This document shows positions 12,176 to 23,970 of a stretch of 64,000 nucleotides of DNA, one piece after another; positions within the stretch are counted from its first letter, which is position 1, and every line of letters starts with the position of its first letter. The notes under the pieces are model-generated. The model was given only the letters and a program-made list of their open reading frames with translations, was not told where the DNA came from and did not search any database. The DNA comes from Lucifuga dentata (taxonomy: Eukaryota; Chordata; Actinopteri; Ophidiiformes; Bythitidae). The DNA lies in contig VXCM01000420.1 of NCBI GenBank assembly GCA_014773175.1, positions 174,721 to 238,720 of the forward strand, in the 5' to 3' direction. A program made the translations under genes and the position numbers.

Positions 12176-12629
12176 AGGTCGCCACGTCTGACCATAAAGG
12201 TTCCAGTAAACTAAATTCACCCCTGAAAAAGTTCGCTATGAATTAACGAGAGAGTATACTGCTGTGGAATTTTATTTTTGTCTAATTTATAATTCATAGT
12301 GGAATAAAACGTAAAAATATGGACAGAATAAACTTGGAGCTGGACTTTCGAGGAAATCCTCTCGCTGTGGGAGGTTAACAGCCTCTGAAAGAATCCATTC
12401 ATTTAGAATAATGGGCACAGTGTCTTACGGGGAAAACCAATTACTTCAATAAATAGACAGGTGTCGCTGGCTACACGTCCTAGGATTAACATAACTGCTC
12501 ATCCGTTATAGCTGGATCATCATCATGGACCAAGGAAGATTAATTTTGTGACAAAAGGAACTGCCATCAAGTGATTTGAAATATTGTTAAACTTATCGCT
12601 ACAATAAAAAGAAAAACTAAGTGATGAAA

Positions 12630-13113
12630 ATAATTTGTTTTTCTTTTTCTCGTATAACTTGTTTGAAATCAGTAATCAATATAGCCCACGTGTGGATTTC
12701 TAGTCTTGAAAATGTGGACAACGTTAAAGTGATGGCGCTGAGTAAACCCGAATGAAAATATGAATTGAGGTAGCCCTTCATTTGTCTCGAGCATCTATGT
12801 CGATTAAACGCTTTCTCTTTCTCGGATCTTTACAACATTAAACCTGAAACACCCTCTTTTATGTAACTTATTCTGCAAACATTCGTGTTTTCATTATACA
12901 TCGAAGACAACCCAGTTATTTGTTGGGAAATTAAGAAGGTGGCGCACTGTGCCATTTGGTGCCTTTTATCTTTACGCACAATTACGCACGGCCAAATGGC
13001 GAAATGGAACTGACAAAAGTTTGAACAACTGGATTTCCCTCAGAACAGTAAACTTCTAAAAGATCAAACGGATTTATTCTACGTGACACCTTGCAAACAA
13101 GTCATAAAATCTC

Positions 13114-13144
<31 letters not shown>

Positions 13145-13369
13145 GATGAAGCTTTTAGAGAAAGAACAAACGCGTTTTTTCACACGTTGATATCAAAATA
13201 ACTACTGACACGTACACGTGTGTGTTTTCAAAGGGACATTTACAAAATCGGTTCTTTTCCTTTTCAGTTCCTTAAAGGTTTATTTTGGTTCTTTGAAGCG
13301 TTAAACCCTGGTGTTCATTCAAAATTCAGATTTTATGAATTATTATCTTGTCTTCAGAAGTCTGGACGA
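12630..13369. other. admp-pnhd intergenic sequence
   Basis: No coding similarity seen. It holds CT- and T-rich runs near 13110-13143. Together with 12000-12630 and the Tc1 relic to its right it makes up the 2.7-kb spacer between the admp start (11978) and the pnhd stop (14710), so regulatory elements for admp are expected here. Confidence 0.4.
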
Positions 13370-14250
13370 CAGTCGTGGGCCAGAAGTATGAGGCCATCCC
13401 CAGATTAAAAAAAATTAATAAAAATGAAAAAATCATCAACACTCTCTTTGTTTTACAATTTATTGCACAGGAAATGACTATATATATATATATATAAAAT
13501 AAATGTAATTACTTTTCAAGAAGAATTTGTCAACAAGAGCACATTATGTAGCCATTATGCCTTAAGAAATGATTTTTAATGAAGGCATCAGTCTGTATTA
13601 GTGCACTGGCACTCCAGTTGTGTTCCAACTCCCNATTTTTAATGAAGGCATCAGTCTGTATTAGTGCACTGGCACTCCAGTTGTGTTCCAACTCCCTTGC
13701 CCAGACTCCCTTGCTTATGTGTTTTAACATTCTATTCAATAGCCTGTTGTCTTTCTGTCTAGATCATTTTAAGATTAACTTGCTATACACAGTCTGCTCA
13801 TGCTATTACTCTGCAGTAATGCTGTGGGGGTGTTGTGAGGGAGAGAGATGTGTGGAGACTTGGTCCAAGTTAAAGGAATTATGAAGAAAGAGAGTTACCA
13901 TTCCATCCTTCAAAGACACACAATTCCATCTGGTTTACAAATTATTGGTCAAAATTTCATTCTTCAACAGGACAGCGATCCAAAATATTCAGCAAAATGC
14001 CAAAATTACATCCATTCAAAAGAGAAGGAAAAGGTTTTGAGAATTATGACTTGGCCAGAGCCTGAAATGACTTCAAAGTGCTTTAATGCTAACAAATTCT
14101 CCTTGAAAACTAATTATTACTTACATTTATTTTATGTATTTTTTGTCATTTCCTGTGCAATAAATTGTAAAACAGACACTGTATTGATGAGGTTTTTTTT
14201 TTTTTTTTTTTTTTTTAATCTGGGGATGGCCTCAAACTTCTGGCCTGTAG
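13370..14250 (+). mobile_element. Tc1/mariner-type transposon relic
   Basis: The left end reads CAGTCGTGGGCCAGAAGTATG, a familiar Tc1-type terminus, and about 120 bp from 13370 recur in reverse complement up to about 14250 (CCATCCCCAGATT, CAATTTATTGCACAGGAAATGAC). Inside, plus-strand reading shows decayed Tc1 transposase pieces: SAVMLWGCCEGE, ETWSKLKE, ILQQDSDPKYSAK. Frames are broken and the N-terminal DNA-binding half is missing, so it is inactive. The 62-bp duplication around the N at 13634 lies inside it. Confidence 0.72.
13572..13696. repeat. 62-bp direct duplication around an N (probable assembly artefact)
   Basis: 13572-13633 and 13635-13696 are identical, separated only by the N at 13634. 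Two other N positions in the window show the same arrangement, which points to unmerged overlapping contig ends rather than a biological tandem. Confidence 0.85.
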
Positions 14251-14527
14251 AGTACATGCTTTTATTTCTGGTGTACATACTGGTGTCTGTTCTCAAACCA
14301 GATGTACAGTATACATACAGTACACATTATATATGTATTTTTATTGTTTTTTTTGTTTGTTTTTGTAAAAAGTGCCACAAATACAGCATTTGTTCAAAGA
14401 AGACCACAACATAATCTACCTGGGATATCATTCCAAAATGTTTTAATTTGCCTTTTATTTGCAGCTTGGACATTAATATGTTGCACAAAGCCCAAAGATA
14501 AATCTTCATAAATTGTTATGGCATAAA

Positions 14528-14533
14528 TTTATT
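14528..14533 (-). terminator. pnhd: Candidate polyadenylation signal of pnhd
   Basis: AATAAA on the minus strand, about 180 bp beyond the pnhd stop codon at 14710-14712, a normal distance for a short 3' UTR. Confidence 0.5.
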
Positions 14534-14709
14534 TACAAACTTTTAACTTTTTACATATAATACATATAATACAATAATACTTTAGGGGAGCAAATTGTTA
14601 CACAAAACATCATGATGTTTGATGACCAATGGGCTGCAGCCATCAAACATTTTGAACCCCCAGTTAATAGAAAATGAGTATATGTGTTGTCCAGCAGGAG
14701 GTGTAGATT

Positions 14710-17700
14710 TTAGTTTTGGCAAATGCAAGAAGTGATGGAGAGGACGGTGTGTATCTGTTCATGCTGGTTGATGAAGATGTGGCTCTCGTAGCCCTGAGGG
14801 ACACATGAGTTTGATGGTGTTTCAGTCCACAAGTGGCAGATTTCTGGATCAGATGGACTCCTGCAAATGAAAAACACAAGAGGATTATATTAAAAGATTT
14901 GGATATTAAAATCATGTAGAGTGTGCAGCACTCCATCAAACAATGCCTCCATCTATGGGGTTTATCAAAACATGTTTTTTAAAAGAGAAATGTCATCTAA
15001 ACTACTAAACTATCTAGAATCTACTGCTTATCTGTCCTTTGACTCTTTGTGTCTGTCAACTTTGTATGAGATATTCTTTTGTAAAAGTCATCAACAATCT
15101 GCTGATGTAACCATTACAAAGCTACAATATGAGCTATTTTAATTTTTCAACATAATTAAAAAAAATCCCATTTAGACATGACTAAATTTAATTTAAAACA
15201 ATTACAAAATAAGTTTTTACTATGTTTGCATGCAGACATATTTGAGAGGACCGGTCAAGGCCTATATGTTGTTTTCCTCCTCCAGCCTTAAAGTGAAAAC
15301 TGTATTTTACTTTTCATAGTCTTTTGCCAAATCCCCTAATCTTTCAAAATCAAATGTTCAGATGATAAATGCACCTTAAAATTCAATGTTTCACCTTCTA
15401 ACACAGGTTGTGTTTATTAGACTCAAACATCCAAAATAACTGGTATGGTCCTTTAAAGTAAAAGTTAAAGTTTGTAGTAGTGCAGATCAAGGACCATACC
15501 GGCCATTTTGCATGTTTGAGCCCTAATATATTTAATTTTCCTATATGTACCGCTACTGATGATCACTTCCCAAAGCATACTACTGGAACGGTGAATTAAA
15601 AAAAAAAAAAAAAAANCTACCTTCCGGACCACCATTGGTTTCAGTTCATTCTGCTATTAAAATCAACTTGTTGATACTTGAAGGCATAAATTTTATGCCT
15701 TCAAGTATGATACCTTTGAGTATGATACCTTGATACCTTTAAGGCATAAAAGGGACATTTGGTGCAAGAATTCAATTAAAAGGCTCAATGCTGAGTGCAG
15801 AAGGCGTTAGAGCTCACAAACAGTTGTGATGAGGTTTGTGTATGCATGTGTGTGTGTGAGTGTGTGTGTGTGTGGTTCAGCTGTATTCGTACTTACCTGA
15901 GAAGGCATCGGGTTCCTGTAGTGCAGCCTCCCAAACATCTGCCCACATCTATTTCCTGAGAAAAAAAATTAGCAACACAGCGAGAAGGCAATCAGCTCAC
16001 AGCTGGTCACAAATATTGACACGGTTTAGGAGAGCCATGTGCTGTTTAACGTGGGAAGTGCTTTGATTCGACACCTGCAGGAACCATTTGTGTTAGTTCT
16101 CCCTTCACACTTTCGGCGGCAGACAACCGACTCACACTTACCCAGGAATTCTACTTCCACTAAATCCACCTAATTTATAGCTGCATAAAGTCTGATGTAA
16201 AATTATAAATAATAATGATAATCTTTGCAATATAGAGAAGGTTATGAATCCATATTATTGTTAATGCTCCAAAATGAACGTTTGTTGAATGATCTAAGCA
16301 CTTGGACCTTATGAAAGCTCCTAGTGTATCATTTCTATTTTGTAAAGTGTGCACAAATAAGCATGAGATGCATTCTAAAGTCAGTGTGCGATGCTAGTCA
16401 CTGGAAATTGATTTAGGCTGATTAAGTGCTGTCTCTCACATGCATCTGATAAATACAGCTATGCATCTGATGAATACAGCTATTTCATTACTGTCTGACA
16501 CCATTCCAGACCCAATTTCCTCCAAACCTCATTAGAAAAGAGTGTTAAACCAATAGTATCAGCTGATCAAAGAAGAAATAAATCTTATTTTTAAGGGATG
16601 GCTGTACATATAAAGTTGAGTTAAGTTATGACTGAATGGCGCTATACAGTAAGTTTGATTTTTTCAGGAAAGATAGCAGTCTGTGCTTTAGTAACAGGTT
16701 TATGATGGGTTTAGACTTACGATGAGTCTTTCCTCTTTGATTCCATCTTCATGCTGGAGTATTTCATAGTAATACTCCACATACGGCACTCTGTAGCAGC
16801 TTTCCTTCAGCTCACAGGCCACCACTGTCTGGATCAGGTCCACTTTGTTGGGGCTTTCCACCAGGGCTGAGTCAAACTTAGTGGGGACACAGGAGAATCC
16901 TTCTGTGAATAATTCATAAAATGAAATGTTAGGTATGTTCACATAAACAGGATGTTCACCATAGTTTTAAAGCTTTGAAGGCATAATCTGTAATCATAAA
17001 CAAAAGGGTCACCCCCACCACCAAAATTCTAAATAAAGGACTATCATGTCTAATCCACCCACACTAACGCACTAATGATTAATTCTAGTAAGGCAAGGAA
17101 AAATATAGCACCACTTAAACACAAAGGCAATTCAAAGTGCTTCACACAAGGAAAACTGCATTAAAACAACATTTAAATGACAATAAGAACAAAATAAAAG
17201 CAACAAATCAGTAGTAATCAGTGTTTCTGATGATGTAAAAGGTTTGTTTCAGCAGAAAATGTTTATTTCTTATAAATCAAACTATTTTCCTATAGGAGGA
17301 TGCCAGCAATTAACATAGCTAATTAGTGACTGGGCATTTAATTCTACCAGTAGTGAATGTAAGTGAATGTCAGTAGTGCAGTAGTAGTCTACAATATACA
17401 GTATGTTTTGTTTGAATATTTTAATCAAACCACAGAACTAGTTTGGTGTTTATATGAAATTAACATGATGGATCCCTTTAGGTTGAGCTACTGACAATAT
17501 GCTAAATTTTTGTGCAGTTTAATGAGAAACTCAGACAAATTCCTCTTTTCTAGTGAAACTTACTTCACTTGTTAGTATCAGGGCAGTGATCACTTGACAT
17601 TATCTTGATATCAGTACTTTAGTCTAATTAGTTTAAATGTTATTACTGGGTTTCCAACTAATTGCTTAAAGGATCATACCGGCGATTGTGCATGTTTGGG

Positions 17701-18355
17701 CCTAATATATTCCTTTTTCATACTTTTTTTCAAAATCAAATATTCAAGCGATACACCCATCTTCAAAATCGATGTTTCGCCTGCTAATAGTTACGCAAAA
17801 TTATGAAGTCACGGTCATTTAAATTCTCGATAAAAGCAGGTCTTCTTTTGGGACTATATTCCCTGGTGAAGATACATTCACTCCGCTTTTTTATTGCGCT
17901 TAAACGCTAAAATTATGTAACTTAAAAAAAAACAAACCCTGAATATACTTCTTGTTCGCGATGATGGATTACATATTCCAAGAACATTTCAATTATCAAC
18001 AAGTTGAGTTTAATAGCGTACCAGAATGAACTGAAACCACTCCATCATTGCTGTCCGTGTTATTATTCATATCCTATCTCACCACTTAGACAGACCTTGA
18101 AGGCTCGGTTACAGGAGGAAAAAAAAAAACCATTAATTTACCGTCCCAGTAGTATGCTTTGGGAAATGATTGTCAGTAACGTAACGTATGAAAATTGAAT
18201 ATATTCGGCTCAAACATGCACGAGCGCAGGTATGGTCCTTTAAACTGCACTGGTAGCAACGAAAACACCTTAATTTATACTCCTGATCATTTTAAATAAT
18301 AGACTGAATCACTAATTATGTTTGCAACATAGATCTTCAAATTTCTATCTTGTAT

Positions 18356-18399
<44 letters not shown>

Positions 18400-20419
18400 G
18401 GGGAGCCTTTGGACTTAGAGCATCCTCCCACGTCAATGACAGTCTCATAAGGCGTCTCAGCGTAATATATCCTGAGTGCAGGGATGCGGATGCACTGGCT
18501 CACTTTGACCTCGCAGTGACACTCCTGGATCACCTCCACCTCCCGGGGTCCCCCGAACAGAAGCACACGGTCCACACGCATCCCGGTCGGCTCGCAGATC
18601 TGGTTCATCCCGCAGGAGGGAAGATGGTTCAGCGTCTCCGAGCTTTGTGGAGCAGCACGTCCGCCTGTCCTCGTCTTTTGTAAGACCAGGGGATATTGAA
18701 TTGTTTCGGTCAGACATGTTCAAACATGTTTCTGTCTGCATCCAAGAAATGTATTTATCATGAATTATTTATGTCGTTGCATTGCTAGAGTTTTGAAACT
18801 TGTAGTTTGATTTTTTTTTTAAGTCAGTTTTTGAAAAACAATTCAGCAGACTTTACTGGGTTTACAAAAATTTAAAATATATTTTGTTTCGACAATAGTG
18901 CTTTATTACACTTCATTGATCATTTAAAATTTGAGCTGCGTTGTTGTGCCGAAAGTCCTTGCCAAAAATTGCAACCCCACTCGTGGAGTGGATCTTATAT
19001 GTCATCCAAGACTATATTCCTTTGAATAATGATTAAGGCACTTCTTAGAGGCAGTAACAATAATACTATTGGGCAGCAGTGATTCAGTACTCTATAGTTT
19101 CTCAGGCCTGAGGAGGGTTACTTACATGCGCCAAACTCACTCTTTCACGTCCAAGTAGCCCCAAACGTGAGCTGTTAACTTGATTTCATTCCTTCCTCTT
19201 CAGAAAATTATTTACAGTGGGGATGCAAATCTCGACAGAAGTGAGGATGCAATTCTCGGCAGATAATGTGAAAGTTACACTGCCCCCTTGTGGCGCTTTG
19301 GGAAAAATGTCCAAACCCCATTGACGTACCTTTTTGCTTCTGAGAAATTCCAGCATGGACGCATGTTTGGAGGAATCCTGCTGGCCTGCTTCATTTGATG
19401 GTCTGGATGACCCCCCACAGTGAGACCTGCACATTCCCACATCCACACTGACAGGACTCCCAGAGATGTCTGAGGAAAGCCAGGCAAAATAGTTTGGACT
19501 AATTCTTGTTTTAAATAATATCATCATCTATATTCAACTTTTTTTGTCTATTAGTGGAAAAATCATACTTTAATTGCCATCACAGTATAACACTACACAT
19601 GTGATGATTAAAACTCTTGCAAGTATGGTTATGTAGAGGGAAAACAGTTCATTAAAGTGGCATGGTGCTTTACCTTGGCCAATGAAGACAAAGTGGCTCT
19701 GTCTTTTGCAGCATGCTCTCTGTGTGAAAAGGTTTCTGTGATCTATGTGTTTGCTCAACACTCCGGTTACTAGAGGAAAATAAACTCACATCAGTGCTTT
19801 CCGTGACAGTGTCATTCTTTTACAAGGTTTGATAAAGAGTCAATAGATTTTAAACAAACTTAAAAAAAAAACCATGTAAAATATTTCATTTCCCAGTTGA
19901 GTAAACATTGAGAACCACTGATAGTTTTCATAAAACAACAGATTTATGAGATCAGTGTATTTATGCAGGAATCCTGATGATGACCTTAATTCTCTTAGTT
20001 ATTACCATCAATCAAGAATACATGAATATTTAGTGGGGAAAAAGTTATTTGGAAAAAGTGTTAGTAATAATTTTCAGCTATACAGTAGTTCCTAAAAAGA
20101 ATTGTTTGTATCTATGGCTTTTTACCATAGACACAACTGAACTGACCCAACCTTGATACGTATGTTTAGGATTAGCGAGTCACACTAATCACACACAAGT
20201 TTCCATTGTCACAGCATTAATAATTGTGTTTGCTAGTTATATATCAAGGTATTACCACTTATTTTGGAGTGTACTTTGTATTCAAGTAAATTCTAGTAAG
20301 TACATAGCTATCTGCTTTCATACATGTGTCAGCAGGAAAAGAATAAAACCAAGCAAACATTACTTACAGGTCAGGTGGAGGGCACACAGGAGAAGTAGGC
20401 ACGGTCTGGGTACATCCAT
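14710..20419 (-). CDS. pnhd: Pinhead, secreted cysteine-rich signalling protein
   Basis: Seven minus-strand exons: 20419-20368, 19769-19674, 19469-19330, 18674-18398, 16902-16721, 15955-15897, 14860-14710 (stop TAA). The sum is 957 nt, 318 aa, with all phases compatible. Exon 1 is a signal peptide (MDVPRPCLLLLCALHLT). Exons 4-7 hold spaced cysteines typical of cystine-knot folds: SCGMNQICEPTGM, ECHCEVKVSQC, GGCSK, FSCVP, VACELKESCY, GRCLGGCTTGTRC, NSCVPQG and terminal TSCICQN. Pinhead is a secreted factor acting with ADMP, FGF and Nodal signals in dorsoventral and mesoderm patterning of chordate embryos (family knowledge). Its position directly upstream of admp on the same strand is strong support. 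Least certain is the exon 4 acceptor (AAAAG at 18675), which has a weak pyrimidine tract. The exon 4 donor lies in a microsatellite. Confidence 0.82.
15300..15456 (-). mobile_element. Truncated TTAA-flanked MITE (copy E1) in pnhd intron 6
   Basis: Shared blocks TTTCAAAATCAAATGTTCA, CACCTTAAAATTCAATGTTTC and a terminus ATAACTGGTATGGTCCTTTAA ending at 15456 match the family. The left terminus is not recognisable. Confidence 0.6.
15489..15712 (-). mobile_element. Truncated TTAA-family MITE (copy E2) ending in a perfect palindrome
   Basis: It starts AAGGACCATACCGGCCATTT and continues through GTTTGAGCCCTAATATATTT, CATACTACTGGAACGGTGAATT, the A-run with an N at 15616 and TGGTTTCAGTTCATTCTG, then stops soon after AATCAACTTGTTGATACTTG. 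The break is occupied by a 17-bp-arm palindrome at 15674-15708. Confidence 0.65.
17666..18243 (+). mobile_element. Full-length TTAA-flanked MITE (copy B) in pnhd intron 4
   Basis: TTAA at 17666-17669 and 18240-18243. The 5' terminus AGGATCATACCGGCGATTG and the 3' terminus GAGCGCAGGTATGGTCCT are inverted repeats. The interior is collinear with copies A and C, including the block TTTTGGGACTATATTCC. At 578 bp it is nearly the same length as copy A. Confidence 0.8.
18358..18397. repeat. (CA)n microsatellite forming the pnhd exon 4 splice donor
   Basis: Twenty CA units end exactly at the exon 4 boundary (18398). In the sense direction the donor is therefore CAG followed by GTGTGTGTG, so the first 40 intron bases are pure TG repeat. 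Confidence 0.85.
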
Positions 20420-20488
20420 GGCTTCAGTCCTTATTTGCTCCTCAGCTGCCAGATCCTCAGTGTCCCTGTATTCGCTGACGCCTCCGTT

Positions 20489-20495
20489 ATTTATA
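20489..20495 (-). promoter_or_regulatory. pnhd: TATA box of pnhd
   Basis: TATAAAT on the minus strand, 70 bp upstream of the pnhd ATG at 20419. It predicts a transcription start near 20460 and a 5' UTR of about 40 nt, much like the admp promoter. Confidence 0.6.
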
Positions 20496-20499
20496 TGGG

Positions 20500-23400
20500 A
20501 TCAGCTTCAGCCCCAAATGTCAAACAAGGTCTCAAAGTGGTGTGGAGTCTAAAAAGTGAGAACTAATCGAATTTCCATGCTGAATACCTTGTGTGTTGGT
20601 GTTCCTACAGGCAGGGTCCACTTCAAAGGCAGCTTCCAAGCACTGAATTTTCACCTCTGTTTCTGCTGCGAGGAGACCCAGCCGCTTGAGTGTGTCAACC
20701 AGGGCCCGAGCTTACTCTAATGAAGTGCTTAACTAGCCTTGAGCCATTCAGCAGTGCTCATTCAAAGGCATTAATCATCTTTTATCTCAGGGGGAAGGTG
20801 TTTAGCACCTCAGACTTAAAACAAAACCTGGCCCAAACAAATAAACGGAATCAGCATGGGGGCCTGAGCCTCCCCTTCAGAAACAGCAGCACTTTTGTGT
20901 TTATTCAACATGGCGCCAAATGGCCACCAAACCTCTCAGAACTGTTCTTCAAATCTCACTTTCTTTCTCTCTTTAGAAATGACTGAGAATTACAAGAAAA
21001 TCCAGTATATAATTGTTTTGAAGAAACCTTAAATTTCTGTCTTTTATCAGCCAAACAGGAGACTTAAAAACAGTGTGTTGCCAAAAGGCCAAAAAATGAT
21101 TTGTCAGTTAAATAGTTCCATGCAAAAGAGGCAACTGCTTTTTTTAATGACCTGAAAACTGAAAAATTGAAAATGTATGTTTCTCTTCCCAAACATTCTT
21201 ACATTCTATTTCAGAATTCTTACTTAATTCACAGGGAAGACGTTGGTCTCTGTAATAATATTAGCATTTTACTGATTCTCTGCTCATGTCGTAATCAGGC
21301 GTTAATCCGTCTGATGTGCTGATGTGTTCCCCTCATTTTTGCCAGGATCAGCAGATCATTGTCCAGATAGCAATTCAGCACTCAGACTCCTTGATTAAGG
21401 TAACGCCTTAACGCCAATTGTTCCCTTTCATTTACTTACAGCAAAACTCATTGAAATTCCATCACAGTCCTGGCACAAACCCAGAATCAGTCTCACTAAT
21501 TAGTTGACTTAATCATCAAGATCGAGCCCAGTGTCAAAAATATAAAAACTTATTTCTACTAAACTAAAATTATAAACCAAAATAACTTTTTATGAAATTT
21601 CTCAGAATCTAGAAAGAGCTCAGGATTCTCTTGATATCTTTAAAATTGATCATCCAACATCCCTGAATGAATGCTCAAGGAAATATTTAAAATCATACTC
21701 CTTTTCTGGGGAGGGTTGCATGAATTTGTGGTACGTATTGATTCTAAATCTAGAAAATTAAAATAGATATCCAGCTTCCAGATCTGTTTGGTTTCAGCAT
21801 AATTCATTAAGACAGTAATCTCCACATTGAATAGAATGAATGGTATCACAGAATGGACCATTTAATAATTATATTTCTAGCTTCTCAAAGCATATAGAGT
21901 TCACAGTGGTACATAAAATATATATTTGCCTTGAATATTTATGAAAACAGCTCCTCTCTGATATCCACGCCACTTTTACAAACGTGTATTTGATGGAGTG
22001 TGTGTACAGCCTCTCCTTCCATTTAAGCAAACATTTCTTCCACCTAGATTCACATCATAAATCCAGCCTGGTATGTGGTTGATGATCACTGAGGTGTTGA
22101 TTGGATTACAGTAAGTCACTCACATCATGAACATGCAGCTTATGTAAAATGAATGCCAGACAGTCCCTAAGTGCAGTCTGAGTAACAGAGGCTGTGACGG
22201 CGTGGCAGACAGACAGGACATTAGTATGTATGTTTGGAGCCGTCTCACCTTGTGTCTGTCTGCTGTCATTGCAAGTGTCTGAGTTACTGAGACATTGTTC
22301 AGCTCAATTAGGTCACTGACCCACTTTCGGGCCTGCAGGTTTAATTTCCTTTAGCTGTTGGTTGAAATAATTTGAATAAAATAATGTTGTTGGTGAACTT
22401 TGTACCGTTCAGGAGCAGATTGAAAAATGTAGAAAGAAATAATTAAATCGTAAATTACTAAGATCACATCGTAAAAATGCTTCATTATCAGTCCCACATT
22501 CAAATTCTGTAAGTAAAAGTAAATAGGTGTTGCCAATAAAATGCATTCAAGTATCCATAGTAAAATAGTCATTGTGCAGAATGGTCCATCTTAGAGTCAG
22601 AGTTAAATTATTGATTGATTATTGTTTATCTGGTAGATATTGTGTCATTATCAACATCAGTAATAAAAATTTCCACATCTCGATAAAGGTGTACAGTGTG
22701 GACAATGTTGTATCCCCAATTTTGGAAAGTTTGAATTTGATTTTGGTTTGGATTTTTGATCCTGTCAGGTGGAAAACCTTGTATCTCCAGTTTGGGAAAG
22801 TTTTGTGGATTTTAGGTCAGTTGTAGGATCACATGAAGTTTCTGAGATAATATTAAATATACATTTGGCCATTGAGCTAAAACAAGTGTGATATGCAAGG
22901 TTTTTATATGCAGCATTATTTAATGAGTTTATCCCATACTGAATTTCAAGTCCCAATTTGCAAGGAAACAAGTAATCAGATAAATGTAGTGGAATAAAAA
23001 GTGCAGTATTTCTCTCTGAAATAAACAAACATTAGCACAAAATGGAAATACTCAAGTATAAGCACCTTAAAACTGGTACTTGACTAATGTCCTTAATTAC
23101 ATTTAATATGTGTAAACTTAAATGTGATTTAGAGCTTATTCCAATGTCTATTAGATGTTACTCAAATACCTTGCTCCAACTCATGCTTATGATTCCATAC
23201 GACAGCATACTGATGGTCATCTGCAGTAGACTGGAGAATTAATCCTATCAGCAACTTTTAAGCAGCTGCAGCAGACTGCAGGCTCATGTCTAAGGGTTAA
23301 ACAATCCTCTTTAAAGCCTATCAATCATCTGTCTACATGGGAGGAGTCCAGTGCGCAGGGATTATGCAGCATCATGCAATATCGCTGCCAGATTATACAC

Positions 23401-23660
23401 CAGGAGACAACAGTGGAGCATAAGGAGAAAGCTGGTTTAAAAAAAAAAAGAGCAGTGACACTAACTAAATCTAGAGGTCAAAGGTCAACCTTCCACATTG
23501 ATAACAGAGCAGCTTCGTCTGGACCAGCAGCTGGTTGCCTGACCAACATCACCTTAGATGTATCCAGATGTGTCATACCTTTTTCCACTCACTTTATTAA
23601 TTTTCAGTTTTTAGTTAATTGAAATTTGTGGTATTTAAGTCATTTCTTGTTTTTGTTTTT
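20500..23660. other. Intergenic region between divergent pnhd and the NIM1-like kinase
   Basis: Three kilobases with no recognisable coding exon; ORFs here are short and without family features. The stretch at 21290-21440 is less AT-rich than its surroundings and lacks simple repeats, so it could be a conserved non-coding element, but this is only a guess from composition. Confidence 0.4.
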
Positions 23661-23666
23661 CAGAAT

Positions 23667-23775
23667 TCAGATTACAAGGAAAGCAAATTATCTCTTGGCT
23701 TCCATCGTGTCTTTGAATAACAGAAATAATATCATGTACACAGAAAAGAACAAGAAGAGCATGAAGGGAAAAACA
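23667..23775 (+). other. Possible 5' exon of the NIM1-like kinase
   Basis: The segment is bounded by a strong acceptor (TTTTGTTTTTCAG ending near 23663) and a GTAAGT donor at 23776. It contains an ATG opening MYTEKNKKSMKGKT. Joined to the acceptor at 23921 it would read in a frame that stops before the kinase domain, so it is either a 5' UTR exon, or the first coding exon with an unrecognised splice or indel. Confidence 0.35.
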
Positions 23776-23970
23776 TGTAAGTACTGTCATATTACTGACT
23801 TTATGCTTTATAGACATCATGTTACATACATTGACTCAGATGTGAATGAAAGAAAAGAAATGTATTAACTTTGTCACATGACAATGCTTTTGATTCACCT
23901 CCAATTTTCTGCCACCCAGGGAAATGGCCTGAGAAGAAGACACCTCAAGGTCAGCAGATCATCCCCCCTG

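Noticed and set aside
13848..14414. 188-codon ORF as a gene between admp and pnhd
   Set aside because: It combines Tc1 transposase debris with T-rich terminal repeat sequence.
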